Part shown: piece after piece, positions 55,150 to 63,196 of the stretch
Numbering within the stretch: the stretch's first letter is position 1
Layout: each line of letters starts with the position of its first letter
Notes under the pieces: generated by a model
Told to the model about the DNA's origin: nothing
What the model saw: the letters and a program-made list of their open reading frames with translations, nothing else
The model's database searches: none
NCBI RefSeq assembly: GCF_027460265.1
Contig: NZ_JAPZBC010000001.1
Location: forward strand, 1,054,001-1,118,000
Direction: 5' to 3'
Length of the DNA stretch: 64,000 nucleotides
From: Streptomyces sp. WMMC940
GTDB lineage: Bacteria > Actinomycetota > Actinomycetes > Streptomycetales > Streptomycetaceae
Translations under genes and position numbers: made by a program

Positions 55150-55851
55150 TCAGTCCGGCCTGCCGGCGCCGGGGACCGCTCGTGGTACGCGGAGTTCCAT
55201 CTCGGCGGTGATCGCCCAGCGCTCGTGGTCGCGCCAGGCGCCGTCGATGAGCAGGAAGTCCGGGGAGAAGCCCTCCAGCCGGAAGCCAAGCCGCCGCACC
55301 AGGGCGATGGAGGCCCGGTTGCGGGGCTGGACGTTGGCTTCGAGCCGGTGCAGTCCGAGCGGCCCGAAGGCATGGCGGACGACGAGCGAGAGACCCTCCG
55401 TCATCAGTCCCCGGCCCGCGGAGTGGGCGAACGCCCCGTAACCGAGTGCGCCGCTGAGGAAGGCGCCCTCGACGATGTTGTTGATGTTGATGAACCCGGC
55501 GATCCGGCCGTCCGTACGATCACAGACGAGGTAACCGGCCCTGGTGGGGTCGTCGAGGAGCCTGCGGGCGTAGGCGAGGTAGTCGGCCTCCGTCCGGGGC
55601 GGGAAGAGCCAGGGCCGGTGGAGCCGGGTGCTCTCCCTGGCGAGCGCCGTGTACTGCGCCGCGTCGTCGAGGCGGTAGTGGCGTACGAACGTCCTCGGGC
55701 CCACCGCGACCTCCGCGGCGGGAGCGTCGGGGGCCGCGGAACCGCCGGGGGCCCCGGAACCCGAGAGGGCCGGGGGGCCCGCCGTGGCACCGGGGCCGGA
55801 AGCGGTGCCGGCGTCGCGTGGGTCCGGAGGGGGACTCGGTGCCGGGGACAT
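55150..55851 (-). CDS. GNAT-family N-acetyltransferase (RimJ/RimL-like)
   Basis: The protein of about 233 residues has a Pro/Ala/Gly-rich first 45 residues, then a GNAT domain: TFVRHYRLDDAAQYTALARE, AGFININNIVEGAFLSGALG, the acetyl-CoA loop GYGAFAHSAGRGLMTEGLSL, and LHRLEANVQPRNRASIALVR with RRLGFRLEGFSPDFLLIDG. The arrangement matches ribosomal-protein-alanine acetyltransferase relatives. The start is uncertain: an ATG at 55851 without a good ribosome-binding site, or a GTG at 55902. It lies just downstream of lapA in the same direction. Confidence 0.85.
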   Translation of the reverse strand: MSPAPSPPPDPRDAGTASGPGATAGPPALSGSGAPGGSAAPDAPAAEVAVGPRTFVRHYRLDDAAQYTALARESTRLHRPWLFPPRTEADYLAYARRLLDDPTRAGYLVCDRTDGRIAGFININNIVEGAFLSGALGYGAFAHSAGRGLMTEGLSLVVRHAFGPLGLHRLEANVQPRNRASIALVRRLGFRLEGFSPDFLLIDGAWRDHERWAITAEMELRVPRAVPGAGRPD

Positions 55852-55870
55852 GACGCCGCGCCGGCACCGG

Positions 55871-56134
55871 TCATCTCCTGCGGCGGCAGGAGAGGTAGGC
55901 ACCGCAAAGACCGCCGACCACCCATGTCCCCAGCAGAGCCAGGTACAGGGGGATCGTGACCACGGGAATCAGCAGTCTGATCTCGACTTTCTGGGTGTTC
56001 TCGAAGATGAAGACCAGGGTGAGGGCCGCGACCACCAGGGCGGCGATCCTCCCGGGGGTGAGTCTGCCGCGGAGGCCCTCACCGCCTCGCCCGCCGCTGC
56101 CCTTGACTCCGGTCGTCGTGTCCTTCCGGCTCAT
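55871..56134 (-). CDS. LapA-family (DUF1049) small membrane protein
   Basis: The 87-residue protein starts MSRKDTTTGVKGSGGRGGEG and has two transmembrane helices. The family signature spans LVVAALTLVFIFENTQKVEI and ALLGTWVVGGLCGAYLSCR. Bacterial LapA proteins act with LapB in regulating lipid or lipopolysaccharide synthesis in Gram-negatives; the actinobacterial role is not defined. Its stop region (AGGAGATGA) is just before the acetyltransferase gene, so the two probably share a transcript. Confidence 0.85.
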   Translation of the reverse strand: MSRKDTTTGVKGSGGRGGEGLRGRLTPGRIAALVVAALTLVFIFENTQKVEIRLLIPVVTIPLYLALLGTWVVGGLCGAYLSCRRRR

Positions 56135-56301
56135 GGGACCAGGATGGACGGATCCCGGTCCCATGAGGCGCCCGGAGTGGGCCGTACGGGTGAACGGTCC
56201 TGCGCCCGCGCAGCGTCGTCCGTGGTGGCTGAGCGCCGGCAGGGACCGCTCGAACCGCTGGCCCCGCTCCCCCGCCGCGCCAGCCGGTTCCGGGCGCCGG
56301 A

Positions 56302-56448
56302 TCAGCACGGCGATCGCGCCGCGTCTGCGAGGGTGCAGATCGTGGTGATCAGCAGCGGCAAGGCGCGGCGGGAGGCCAGGACCTCGATGTCGACCACCGG
56401 GTCGGCGGCGGACTTCCGCGAGACGACGAAGAAGACGAGAGAGGCGGC
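56302..56448 (-). pseudogene. remnant of an MFS drug transporter (DHA2-like)
   Basis: The 48-codon piece reads AASLVFFVVSRKSAADPVVD, then IEVLASRRALPLLITTICTL. This is the segment around transmembrane helices 8-9 of 14-TM MFS exporters (typically PLVDLRLLRxR). Nothing recognisable lies on either side, so it is an orphan fragment. Confidence 0.6.
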
Positions 56449-56497
56449 ACCGCAACCCGTTCAGGATGACCGCAGCCCGAATGGGGTCTTGCAGAGG

Positions 56498-56508
56498 TTG
56501 TCTGACAA
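56498..56508. promoter_or_regulatory. GntR-type operator TTGTCTGACAA (copy 1)
   Basis: An 11-bp perfect palindrome around a central T fits the TNGTnnnACNA pattern of GntR-family operators. It lies about 220 bp upstream of the GntR gene start. An identical copy lies over the adenosine deaminase start at 57563. A half site, TGACAA, is at 56705-56710. Confidence 0.6.
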
Positions 56509-56728
56509 ATACCGCCGGAACAGGCAGGGATTCACCTGCGTAGAACGTCAAGGCCCTCTGGCCGTGAATTACGGTGGGCGGCAGGATGTCTGGTGCGCCA
56601 CGACCGTGGCGCACCAGGCGAAACACGGGCCGGACCGGCCACACCCGCCGACGGCGCCCGTCGTGCCCGTGCCGCGACGGGACGAGCAGCCCGGGTACGC
56701 AGCCTGACAAGTGAGCCGAGGAGGGGCC

Positions 56729-57481
56729 GTGGCAGTCAGCGGACAGCAGCGTAGGCCGGTCGTCGTCCTGTACGAGCGGATCGCGGACGCCATCCACGAG
56801 GGAACCTATCCGCCGGGTTGCACCCTGCCGTCCGAGCCGCGACTCGCCGCCGAACTGGGCGTGAGCCGGCCCGCCCTGCGCGAGGCGCTCCTGCTCCTCC
56901 AGGAGGACGGGCTGCTGACGGTACGGCGCGGAGTGGGCAGGACGGTCAACGACAGCCCGCCGCGCCGGGGCTTCGAGCACGTCCGGCCGCTGGAGGAGCA
57001 GCTCTCGGCGGGTACGTCGCCCCTGCGGGTGAGAGCGCTGCTGCGCACGGTCGAGGAACCGACCGACTTCACCACCCAGCACCTGCTCGCCCCCGCCCGG
57101 GCCGAGCTGCGGTTCTGGGAGTCGCTGCTGTCGGGCGAGGGCAGCGCGGCGGCGCTCAGTCAGGAGTGGGCGGCGGCGGACGACGTCCTGGTGCGGGCGC
57201 ACCCGGCGTTCGCGCAGGCCCTGGACAAGGCGGGCGGCGACACCGGCACGTCGATGCTCGCGGTGCTGACCGGGGCCTCCCGGGGAGTGCCGCTGACCGC
57301 GCACTCGGGCATCACGGCGACGCTCCTCGGCAGGCGCCGGGGGGCGCAGCTGAACCGCCCGGCCGACACTCCCGCCGTGCTGGTCACCCAGGTCGTACGG
57401 TCCGCCGACGTCCCGATCCTGGCCGCAAAGCACATGCTGCCGACGGGCGCCCCGGCGCTCCCGGTCCTCCAGTCGCACTGA
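56729..57481 (+). CDS. GntR-family regulator (HutC/UTRA-type)
   Basis: The 250-residue protein starts at the GTG at 56729 with GAGGAGGGG about 5 nt upstream. The winged helix spans VVLYERIADAIHEGTYPPG, ELGVSRPALREALLLLQEDG and VRRGVGRTV. The effector domain (about 95-245) has the UTRA-type pattern ending in TPAVLVTQVVRSADVPILAA. It lies directly upstream of adenosine deaminase in the same direction. Identical palindromes upstream of both genes make it a likely autoregulator and repressor of the deaminase. Confidence 0.9.
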   Translation: MAVSGQQRRPVVVLYERIADAIHEGTYPPGCTLPSEPRLAAELGVSRPALREALLLLQEDGLLTVRRGVGRTVNDSPPRRGFEHVRPLEEQLSAGTSPLRVRALLRTVEEPTDFTTQHLLAPARAELRFWESLLSGEGSAAALSQEWAAADDVLVRAHPAFAQALDKAGGDTGTSMLAVLTGASRGVPLTAHSGITATLLGRRRGAQLNRPADTPAVLVTQVVRSADVPILAAKHMLPTGAPALPVLQSH

Positions 57482-57542
57482 CGGCGGCGGGCGGTCGCGG
57501 CGACGAGCGCGGACGCCGGACGCACCCGGTCGCGGCGTGGCG

Positions 57543-57548
57543 TACACT
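57543..57548 (+). promoter_or_regulatory. -10 box of the adenosine deaminase gene
   Basis: TACACT ends 8 nt before the ATG at 57557, and no ribosome-binding site is present, so the mRNA is probably leaderless. Confidence 0.5.
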
Positions 57549-57556
57549 CCCGCTGC

Positions 57557-58669
57557 ATGCACTTGTCTGACAACTCCGCCGCAGAGTCCCCCGCCGCCCC
57601 CGGCCCCGTCGCCGACTGGATCCGCCGCGCGCCGAAGGCCGTTCTCCACGACCATCTGGACGGCGGTCTCCGCCCCGCCACGATCATCGAGCTGGCCGAG
57701 GGATGCGGCTACGGCGATCTTCCCACCGACGACCCCGACGCACTCGGCGTCTGGTTCCGCGACGCCGCGGACTCGGGTTCGCTGGAGCGCTACCTGGAGA
57801 CCTTCGCCCACACCTGCGCGGTGATGCAGACCCGCGACGCCCTCTTCCGGGTCGCTGCGGAATGCGCCGAGGACCTGGCGGCGGACGGTGTCGTGTACGC
57901 CGAGGTGCGCTACGCCCCCGAGCAGCACCAGGCGCGGGGCCTGAGCCTCGACGAGGTCGTGGACGCCGTCAACGAGGGTCTCCGTGAGGGCGAGCGGCGG
58001 GCGGGCGGGCGCATCACCGTCCGTGCCCTGCTCACCGGCATGCGGCACACCCGGCGCTCGCTGGAGATAGCCGAGCTGACCGTCGCCCACCGGGACCGCG
58101 GTGTCGCCGGCTTCGACATAGCGGGCGGCGAGATCGGCAACCCGCCGGCGAACCACCTGCCCGCGTTCCAGCACCTGAAGCGGCACAACTGCCACTTCAC
58201 CATCCACGCCGGCGAGGCCGTCGGCGCGGAGTCCATCCACGAGGCGGTCCAGGTCTGCGGTGCCGAGCGCATCGGCCACGGTGTACGGATCACCGACGAC
58301 ATCCAGGTCCACGACGACGGCACGGCGACGCTCGGCCACCTCGCCGCCTACGTCCGCGACAACCGCATCGCGCTGGAGGTCTGCCCGACGTCGAATCTGC
58401 AGACCGGTGCCGCGAAGGACTACGCAACGCATCCGATCGACCTGCTGCGCCGTCTGGGCTTCCGGGTGACGCTCAACACCGACAACCGTCTGGTCTCCGG
58501 CACCACCATGAGCCGCGAGTTCCAGCACATGGCCGACGCGTTCGGCTACGGTCCCGAGGTCTTCGAGCACTTCACCGTCGCGGCCGTCGAGTCCGCCTTC
58601 CTGCCTCTCCCTGAGCGCCGCCGCATCATCGACGAGGTGATCCGGCCGGGTTACTCGGCACTCGGCTGA
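57557..58669 (+). CDS. add: adenosine deaminase
   Basis: The 370-residue TIM-barrel zinc hydrolase has the first metal motif VLHDHLDGG, the substrate motif [11 protein letters not shown] with the catalytic Glu, the catalytic His in [10 protein letters not shown], and NTDNR, where most family members have NTDD; the NTDN form is common in Streptomyces. It converts adenosine to inosine (or a related 6-amino nucleoside) in the cytoplasm. The first codons overlap the second TTGTCTGACAA palindrome, so regulator binding would block transcription or initiation. Confidence 0.94.
   Translation: MHLSDNSAAESPAAPGPVADWIRRAPKAVLHDHLDGGLRPATIIELAEGCGYGDLPTDDPDALGVWFRDAADSGSLERYLETFAHTCAVMQTRDALFRVAAECAEDLAADGVVYAEVRYAPEQHQARGLSLDEVVDAVNEGLREGERRAGGRITVRALLTGMRHTRRSLEIAELTVAHRDRGVAGFDIAGGEIGNPPANHLPAFQHLKRHNCHFTIHAGEAVGAESIHEAVQVCGAERIGHGVRITDDIQVHDDGTATLGHLAAYVRDNRIALEVCPTSNLQTGAAKDYATHPIDLLRRLGFRVTLNTDNRLVSGTTMSREFQHMADAFGYGPEVFEHFTVAAVESAFLPLPERRRIIDEVIRPGYSALG
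57563..57573. promoter_or_regulatory. GntR-type operator TTGTCTGACAA (copy 2)
   Basis: It is identical to the palindrome at 56498-56508 and overlaps codons 3-6 of adenosine deaminase, 15 nt downstream of the -10 box. Confidence 0.6.
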
Positions 58670-58769
58670 CCCTGACGCGCCGTCGGTGCGCACCGGTCCG
58701 GGAGGTGTCCGGGAGGTGTCCGCTCGTGCGTCACGGGGGCCGCGCAGACACCGGACCGGCCGCTCCCCC

Positions 58770-58796
58770 GAGGACGGCGCGGTCCGCGCCGTCCTC
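58770..58796. terminator. bidirectional terminator between adenosine deaminase and LD-carboxypeptidase genes
   Basis: GAGGACGGCGCGG (58770-58782) and its reverse complement (58784-58796) flank a single T, giving an 11-13 bp stem. It lies 7 nt from the LD-carboxypeptidase stop and 100 nt after the convergent deaminase stop. Confidence 0.8.
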
Positions 58797-58802
58797 CCGG
58801 TG

Positions 58803-59759
58803 TCAGCCCAGTGCCGGAACCTCCAGCGTCAGCGTCCCCGCGTCGGCGTCGAGGACCGCCGGCAGCCCGAGGGGCACCGTGAGATTGCCCGGGCCGTGCC
58901 CGAAGCCCAGTTCCTCGACGACCGGTACACCCAGTCCGGACAGTCGATCCAGGAGGAGCGCCCGGACCTCCTCGTAGGGCCCGCAGTCCTCCCAGGAGCC
59001 GAGGGCGACACCCGCCACTCCGTCCAGCCAGCCGGAACGCAGCAGCTGGGTGAGGACCCGGTCCAGGCGGTACGCCTCCTCCCCCACGTCCTCGATCAGC
59101 AGCAGGCCGCCGCGTGCCGAGGGCCGTGCGTGCGGGGTGCCGAGGTCGGCTGCGAGCAGACTGACGCAGCCGCCGAGGGTGACGCCGCCCGCGCGCCCCG
59201 GGACAAGCGCACCGCCGCCCGTGCCCGGTCCGAGGGTCATCACCGACTCGGGCTCGAACAGCGTGGCGCGCAGCGACTCCTGGGTGGTGGTGTCCTTGAG
59301 GAAGTTCGCCGTGGCCGGCATGGGGCCGTGCAGGGTGGACAGCCCTGTGCGGACCGCGAAGGCCTCGTGGAGGGCGGTCACGTCGCTGTAGCCGACGAAG
59401 ACCTTCGGTCCGGCCGCGCGTATCGCGGTCCAGTCGACCAGGTCCACCATGCGCTGTGCGCCGTAGCCGCCGCGAGCGCAGACGACGGCGGAGACCGCCG
59501 GATCGCACCATGCCTGCTCCAGGTCCCGGGCACGGTCCTCGTCCCTGCCCGCGAGATATCCGAGATCCCGGCTCTCGTCGAGGACATGGGGCATGACGAC
59601 CGGGTCCAGGCCCCAGCCGCGCAGGATGCCCAGGCCCGTTTCGAGGGCGTCGGCGGGGACGGGACCGCTCGTGGCGACGACGGCGACCCTGGCCCCGGCG
59701 GTGAGGCGCGGGGGCCGGGTGAGGGCGGTCGGGCCCGCCGTGCCGGAGTGCTGGTGCAT
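58803..59759 (-). CDS. LD-carboxypeptidase (peptidase S66, MccF-like)
   Basis: The 318-residue protein has the S66 catalytic Ser in VFVGYSDVTALHEAF, the Glu in LLLIEDVGEEAYRLD and the His in ELGFGHGPGNLTVPLG. ARGGYGAQRMVDLVDW before the Ser is also typical. Family members remove the terminal D-Ala from muropeptide tetrapeptides (LdcA) or cleave microcin-C-like compounds (MccF). It is the last gene of a four-peptidase operon, 4 nt after the S9 gene, consistent with use of cell-wall-derived peptides. Confidence 0.92.
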   Translation of the reverse strand: MHQHSGTAGPTALTRPPRLTAGARVAVVATSGPVPADALETGLGILRGWGLDPVVMPHVLDESRDLGYLAGRDEDRARDLEQAWCDPAVSAVVCARGGYGAQRMVDLVDWTAIRAAGPKVFVGYSDVTALHEAFAVRTGLSTLHGPMPATANFLKDTTTQESLRATLFEPESVMTLGPGTGGGALVPGRAGGVTLGGCVSLLAADLGTPHARPSARGGLLLIEDVGEEAYRLDRVLTQLLRSGWLDGVAGVALGSWEDCGPYEEVRALLLDRLSGLGVPVVEELGFGHGPGNLTVPLGLPAVLDADAGTLTLEVPALG

Positions 59760-59763
59760 GGCG

Positions 59764-61764
59764 TCACTTCTTCAGTTCGAGCGGGGGGACGTCGGTGCGC
59801 CGGATACCGAAGGTCTGGGCGTACAGCGAGAGTTCGGCTTCCAGAGCACGGATCATGGTGTCCGCGCGGCGGAAGCCATGGCTCTCTCCTTCGAAGGCGA
59901 TGTACGCGTGCGATATGCCGCGCCCCGCCATCCGGGCGAGGAAACGCTCGCTCTGGACGGGCGGGCAGATCGGGTCGTCCAGCCCCTGGAGCAGCAGGAA
60001 GGGCACGGAGATCCGGTCGACGTGCTCGATCGGCGACCGCTCCCGGTAGCGGCAAGGAACTTCGGCGAGCGGACCGACCAGGGAGTCCAGGTACCGCGAC
60101 TCGAAGTCGTGGGTCCCGTCGGTGGCCCAGCCCATCAGATCCAGGATCGGATAGATGATCGTGCCGCAGGCGTACACATCCGTGCCGGTGAGCGATGCCG
60201 CGGTGGTCCAGCCTCCGGCGCTGCCGCCGCGGATGGCGAGCCGGTCCGGGTCGGCGGTGCCCTCCGAGGCGAGGGCCTCGGCGACCGCCGCGCAGTCCTC
60301 CACGTCGACGACGCCCCACTGCTCGCGCAGTCGGTTGCGGTACTCACGGCCGTATCCGGTGGAGCCACCGTAGTTGACCTCGGCGACGCCGATGCCGCGT
60401 GAGGTGAAGTAGGCGATCTCCAGGTCGAGGACGAGCGGCGCGTGTCCGGTCGGTCCGCCGTGCGCCCAGACCACGAAGGGGGGCAGTTCGTCGTCGGGGG
60501 CGACCCGGTCCGGGTTGTGCGGCGGGTAGATGTGTGCGTGGATCTCGCGGCTGTCCGGCCCGGTGAAGGTGCGGATCTGGGGTTCGGGGTAGTACGCGGG
60601 GTCCACGGCGTCTACGTGCGCCGCGCCGATGACTCGCGTCCGGCCGGTACGGGTGTCGAGCTCCACGACCTCGTAGCCGGTGCGGGGGCTGGCCGCCACA
60701 CCGACGACCCTGGTGCCGTGCGCCGCGAGCGTCGGGGCCCACTCCGTCCAGGGCCCCGCCGCGTCGACCAACTCGCCGGTCTCCGGGTCGAGTATCCCGA
60801 GGGCGGTGGCCCCCTTGCCGTGGATGACCGCGATCAGTCCACTGTCGAGCGGCTGGAACCACTGCAGGCCGATCTTCCACAGCGGGCCGCCGAACTCCTC
60901 GTTCCGGCCCTCGCACAGTCCGGTCGCGGTGGGCTCGGCACCGTCCAGGGCGTCCGGCCGGATACGGCGCGGCTCCCACCAGTTCCCGGGGTCGGAGACG
61001 AGGAGCAGCGAACCGTCCGGGGCCCAGTCGACCTGGGCGACCGACTCGTCGGGGCCGCCGGCGACGCAGCGCACCGCGGTGAACGGTCCCGTACCGGAGA
61101 CCTCGCCGACCATGGCCTCGGTGCCGTCCCACGGCATGCGCGGATGGTCCCAGGCGATCCACGCGACCCGACTCCCGTCCGGGGACAGCCGGGGGCCGGT
61201 CACGAACCGGTGCCGGTCGTCGGTCAGTTCCCGTACGACGGCACGGTCCTCGGCCGCGGAGCCGTCCAGCGGCACGGCGGCGACGACGCGCCGCACGTCG
61301 GTGGGGGCGTCGCCGGTGAACTCCTCCAGCACGCACCAGACCTCGCCCCGGTCCGGCAGTACCACCGGGTCGACCCAGCGCAGTCCGCCCCCGGTCCCGG
61401 ACACCGGGGTGAGCGGCCGCGGCTCACCCCCGCCATCCGGTTCGAACACGTACAGCCGCTGATCGGGGTGGTGGACGAAGACGACGAGCGGGCCGTCCCC
61501 GGGCCGGGCGGCGGCGGCCCACGGCCGGCCGCCGTACTCGATGACGCGGCTGCGCACGTTCCACGGGGCGGGCAGGACGGACTCCTCGGGGCCGCCCGCT
61601 CTGCGGCGCATCAGTGCCCGGCGCCCGCCCTCGGTGGGGCGCGGCGCGGTCCACCACACCTCCTCCCCGACGACGCCGGCGAATTCGGGACGGCCGTCGC
61701 GCGAGGCCGCGAGCGCGGCGTCGATCGGTGACGGCCAGGTGCCGTAGGCCCCCGTGGGTACCAT
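59764..61764 (-). CDS. prolyl oligopeptidase family (S9) serine peptidase
   Basis: The 666-residue cytoplasmic protein has an N-terminal beta-propeller (about 1-400; RLSPDGSRVAWIAWDHPRMP, VDWAPDGSLLLVSD) and a C-terminal alpha/beta-hydrolase domain with the catalytic Ser in IRGGSAGGWTTAAS, Asp in LQGLDDPICPP and His in FEGESHGFRR. AGGGGGGAG lies before the ATG. It cleaves short peptides, often as an acylaminoacyl- or dipeptidyl-peptidase. The gap to the upstream M20 gene is 16 nt. Confidence 0.94.
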   Translation of the reverse strand: MVPTGAYGTWPSPIDAALAASRDGRPEFAGVVGEEVWWTAPRPTEGGRRALMRRRAGGPEESVLPAPWNVRSRVIEYGGRPWAAAARPGDGPLVVFVHHPDQRLYVFEPDGGGEPRPLTPVSGTGGGLRWVDPVVLPDRGEVWCVLEEFTGDAPTDVRRVVAAVPLDGSAAEDRAVVRELTDDRHRFVTGPRLSPDGSRVAWIAWDHPRMPWDGTEAMVGEVSGTGPFTAVRCVAGGPDESVAQVDWAPDGSLLLVSDPGNWWEPRRIRPDALDGAEPTATGLCEGRNEEFGGPLWKIGLQWFQPLDSGLIAVIHGKGATALGILDPETGELVDAAGPWTEWAPTLAAHGTRVVGVAASPRTGYEVVELDTRTGRTRVIGAAHVDAVDPAYYPEPQIRTFTGPDSREIHAHIYPPHNPDRVAPDDELPPFVVWAHGGPTGHAPLVLDLEIAYFTSRGIGVAEVNYGGSTGYGREYRNRLREQWGVVDVEDCAAVAEALASEGTADPDRLAIRGGSAGGWTTAASLTGTDVYACGTIIYPILDLMGWATDGTHDFESRYLDSLVGPLAEVPCRYRERSPIEHVDRISVPFLLLQGLDDPICPPVQSERFLARMAGRGISHAYIAFEGESHGFRRADTMIRALEAELSLYAQTFGIRRTDVPPLELKK

Positions 61765-61780
61765 GCCAACTCCCCCCTTC

Positions 61781-63196
61781 TTATGCGGACTTCAGGTAGT
61801 GGTCGAGGACGCGGACGCCGAAGTGCAGGGCTTCGACGGGGACACGCTCGTCGACTCCGTGGAACATCGCCGCGTAGTCGTAGCCCTCGGGCAGCTTCAG
61901 CGGTGAGAAGCCGTAGCCGGTGATGCCGAGGCGCGAGAACTGCTTGGCGTCGGTGCCGCCGGACATGCAGAACGGGACGACGTGCCCTTCGGGGGCGAAG
62001 CGTTCGATCGCCGCACGCAGCTTGGCGAAGGTCGGGGAGTCGACGGGCGCCTGCAGGGCGACCTCCCGGTGGTGGAACTCCCAGTCGACGTCGGGTCCGG
62101 TGAGCCGGTCGAGGGTCTCCCGGAACTCCTCCTCGCCACCGGGCACCATCCGCCCGTCGACGAAGGCGCTTGCGTGGCCGGGGATCACATTGACCTTGTA
62201 ACCGGCGTCCAGCATCGTCGGGTTGCTGCTGTTGCGCACGACCGGTTCGACCAGCGCGGCGGCGCGGCCGAGCTTGGCCATCAGGGCGTCCACGTCGAGA
62301 TCCGGCGCGTCGAGGTCGGCGGCGACGCCCTGCAGGGCCGCCAGCTCCGAGAGGGCCGCGCGCACGGTCGGGGTGAGCCGGACCGGCCAGTCGTACGCAC
62401 CGATCCTGCCGATCGCCGCGGCCAGCCGAGTGACGGCGTTGGAGCGGTTGACCTTGGAGCCGTGGCCCGCCCTGCCGTGGGCGGTCAGCTTCAGCCAGGC
62501 GGTGCCGCGCTCACCGGCGCCGACCGGGTACAGCGCCATTCCGGGGCCGGCGTGGAAGGTGAAGGCCCCGGATTCGCTGATGCCTTCCGTGCAGCCCTCG
62601 AAAAGCTCGGCGTGCCGGTCGGCGAGGAAGCCCGCCCCGTCCTCCGCGCTGGCCTCCTCGTCGGCCGTGTAGGCGATGACGATGTCCCGGCGCGGCCGGA
62701 CGCCCGCGCGGTGCCAGGCCCGCACGACGGACAGGACCATCGCGTCCATGTTCTTCATGTCGACCGCGCCGCGCCCCCAGACGACGCCGTCGCGGACCTC
62801 GCCGGAGAACGGGGGGACGCTCCAGTCGGCGGGCTCGGCCGGGACCACGTCGAGATGCCCGTGGACCAGGAGGGCGTCCGAGGAGGGGTCGGTGCCCTCG
62901 ATCCTGGCGACCACGTTCGTACGGCCGGGAGTGCGCTCCAGCATGACGGGCTCGAGGCCGGCGGCTGCGAGCCGCTCCGCCATGTACTCCGCGGCGGGGC
63001 GCTCACGGCAGTCGCCCCCGCCGCGGTTGGTGGTGTCGATGCGGATGAGCTCGGACGTGAAGGTCACCACCTCGTCGAGGGCGGTGTCGTCGACGGGTGC
63101 TGCCGTTGTCATGTCGTGGGACCTGTCCCTGTGCCGTGTGTCGGATGGTGCGGTGGGCTCGGTGGTCCGGGTGGGGCGGCGGGTCACGTCAGCCAT
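61781..63196 (-). CDS. M20-family metallopeptidase
   Basis: The 471-residue di-zinc peptidase has metal-site motifs LLVHGHLDVVPAE, GRGAVDMKNMDAM, AYTADEEASAEDGAG and MFHGVDERVP, and the dimerisation-domain His in HGRAGHGSKVN. It has no signal peptide, so it is cytoplasmic. The ATG at 63196 overlaps the end of the M55 gene and has GGAGGAG 5 nt upstream; the ATG at 63112 (443 residues) agrees better with usual family length. It probably hydrolyses dipeptides or N-acyl amino acids released by its neighbours. Confidence 0.92.
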   Translation of the reverse strand: MADVTRRPTRTTEPTAPSDTRHRDRSHDMTTAAPVDDTALDEVVTFTSELIRIDTTNRGGGDCRERPAAEYMAERLAAAGLEPVMLERTPGRTNVVARIEGTDPSSDALLVHGHLDVVPAEPADWSVPPFSGEVRDGVVWGRGAVDMKNMDAMVLSVVRAWHRAGVRPRRDIVIAYTADEEASAEDGAGFLADRHAELFEGCTEGISESGAFTFHAGPGMALYPVGAGERGTAWLKLTAHGRAGHGSKVNRSNAVTRLAAAIGRIGAYDWPVRLTPTVRAALSELAALQGVAADLDAPDLDVDALMAKLGRAAALVEPVVRNSSNPTMLDAGYKVNVIPGHASAFVDGRMVPGGEEEFRETLDRLTGPDVDWEFHHREVALQAPVDSPTFAKLRAAIERFAPEGHVVPFCMSGGTDAKQFSRLGITGYGFSPLKLPEGYDYAAMFHGVDERVPVEALHFGVRVLDHYLKSA

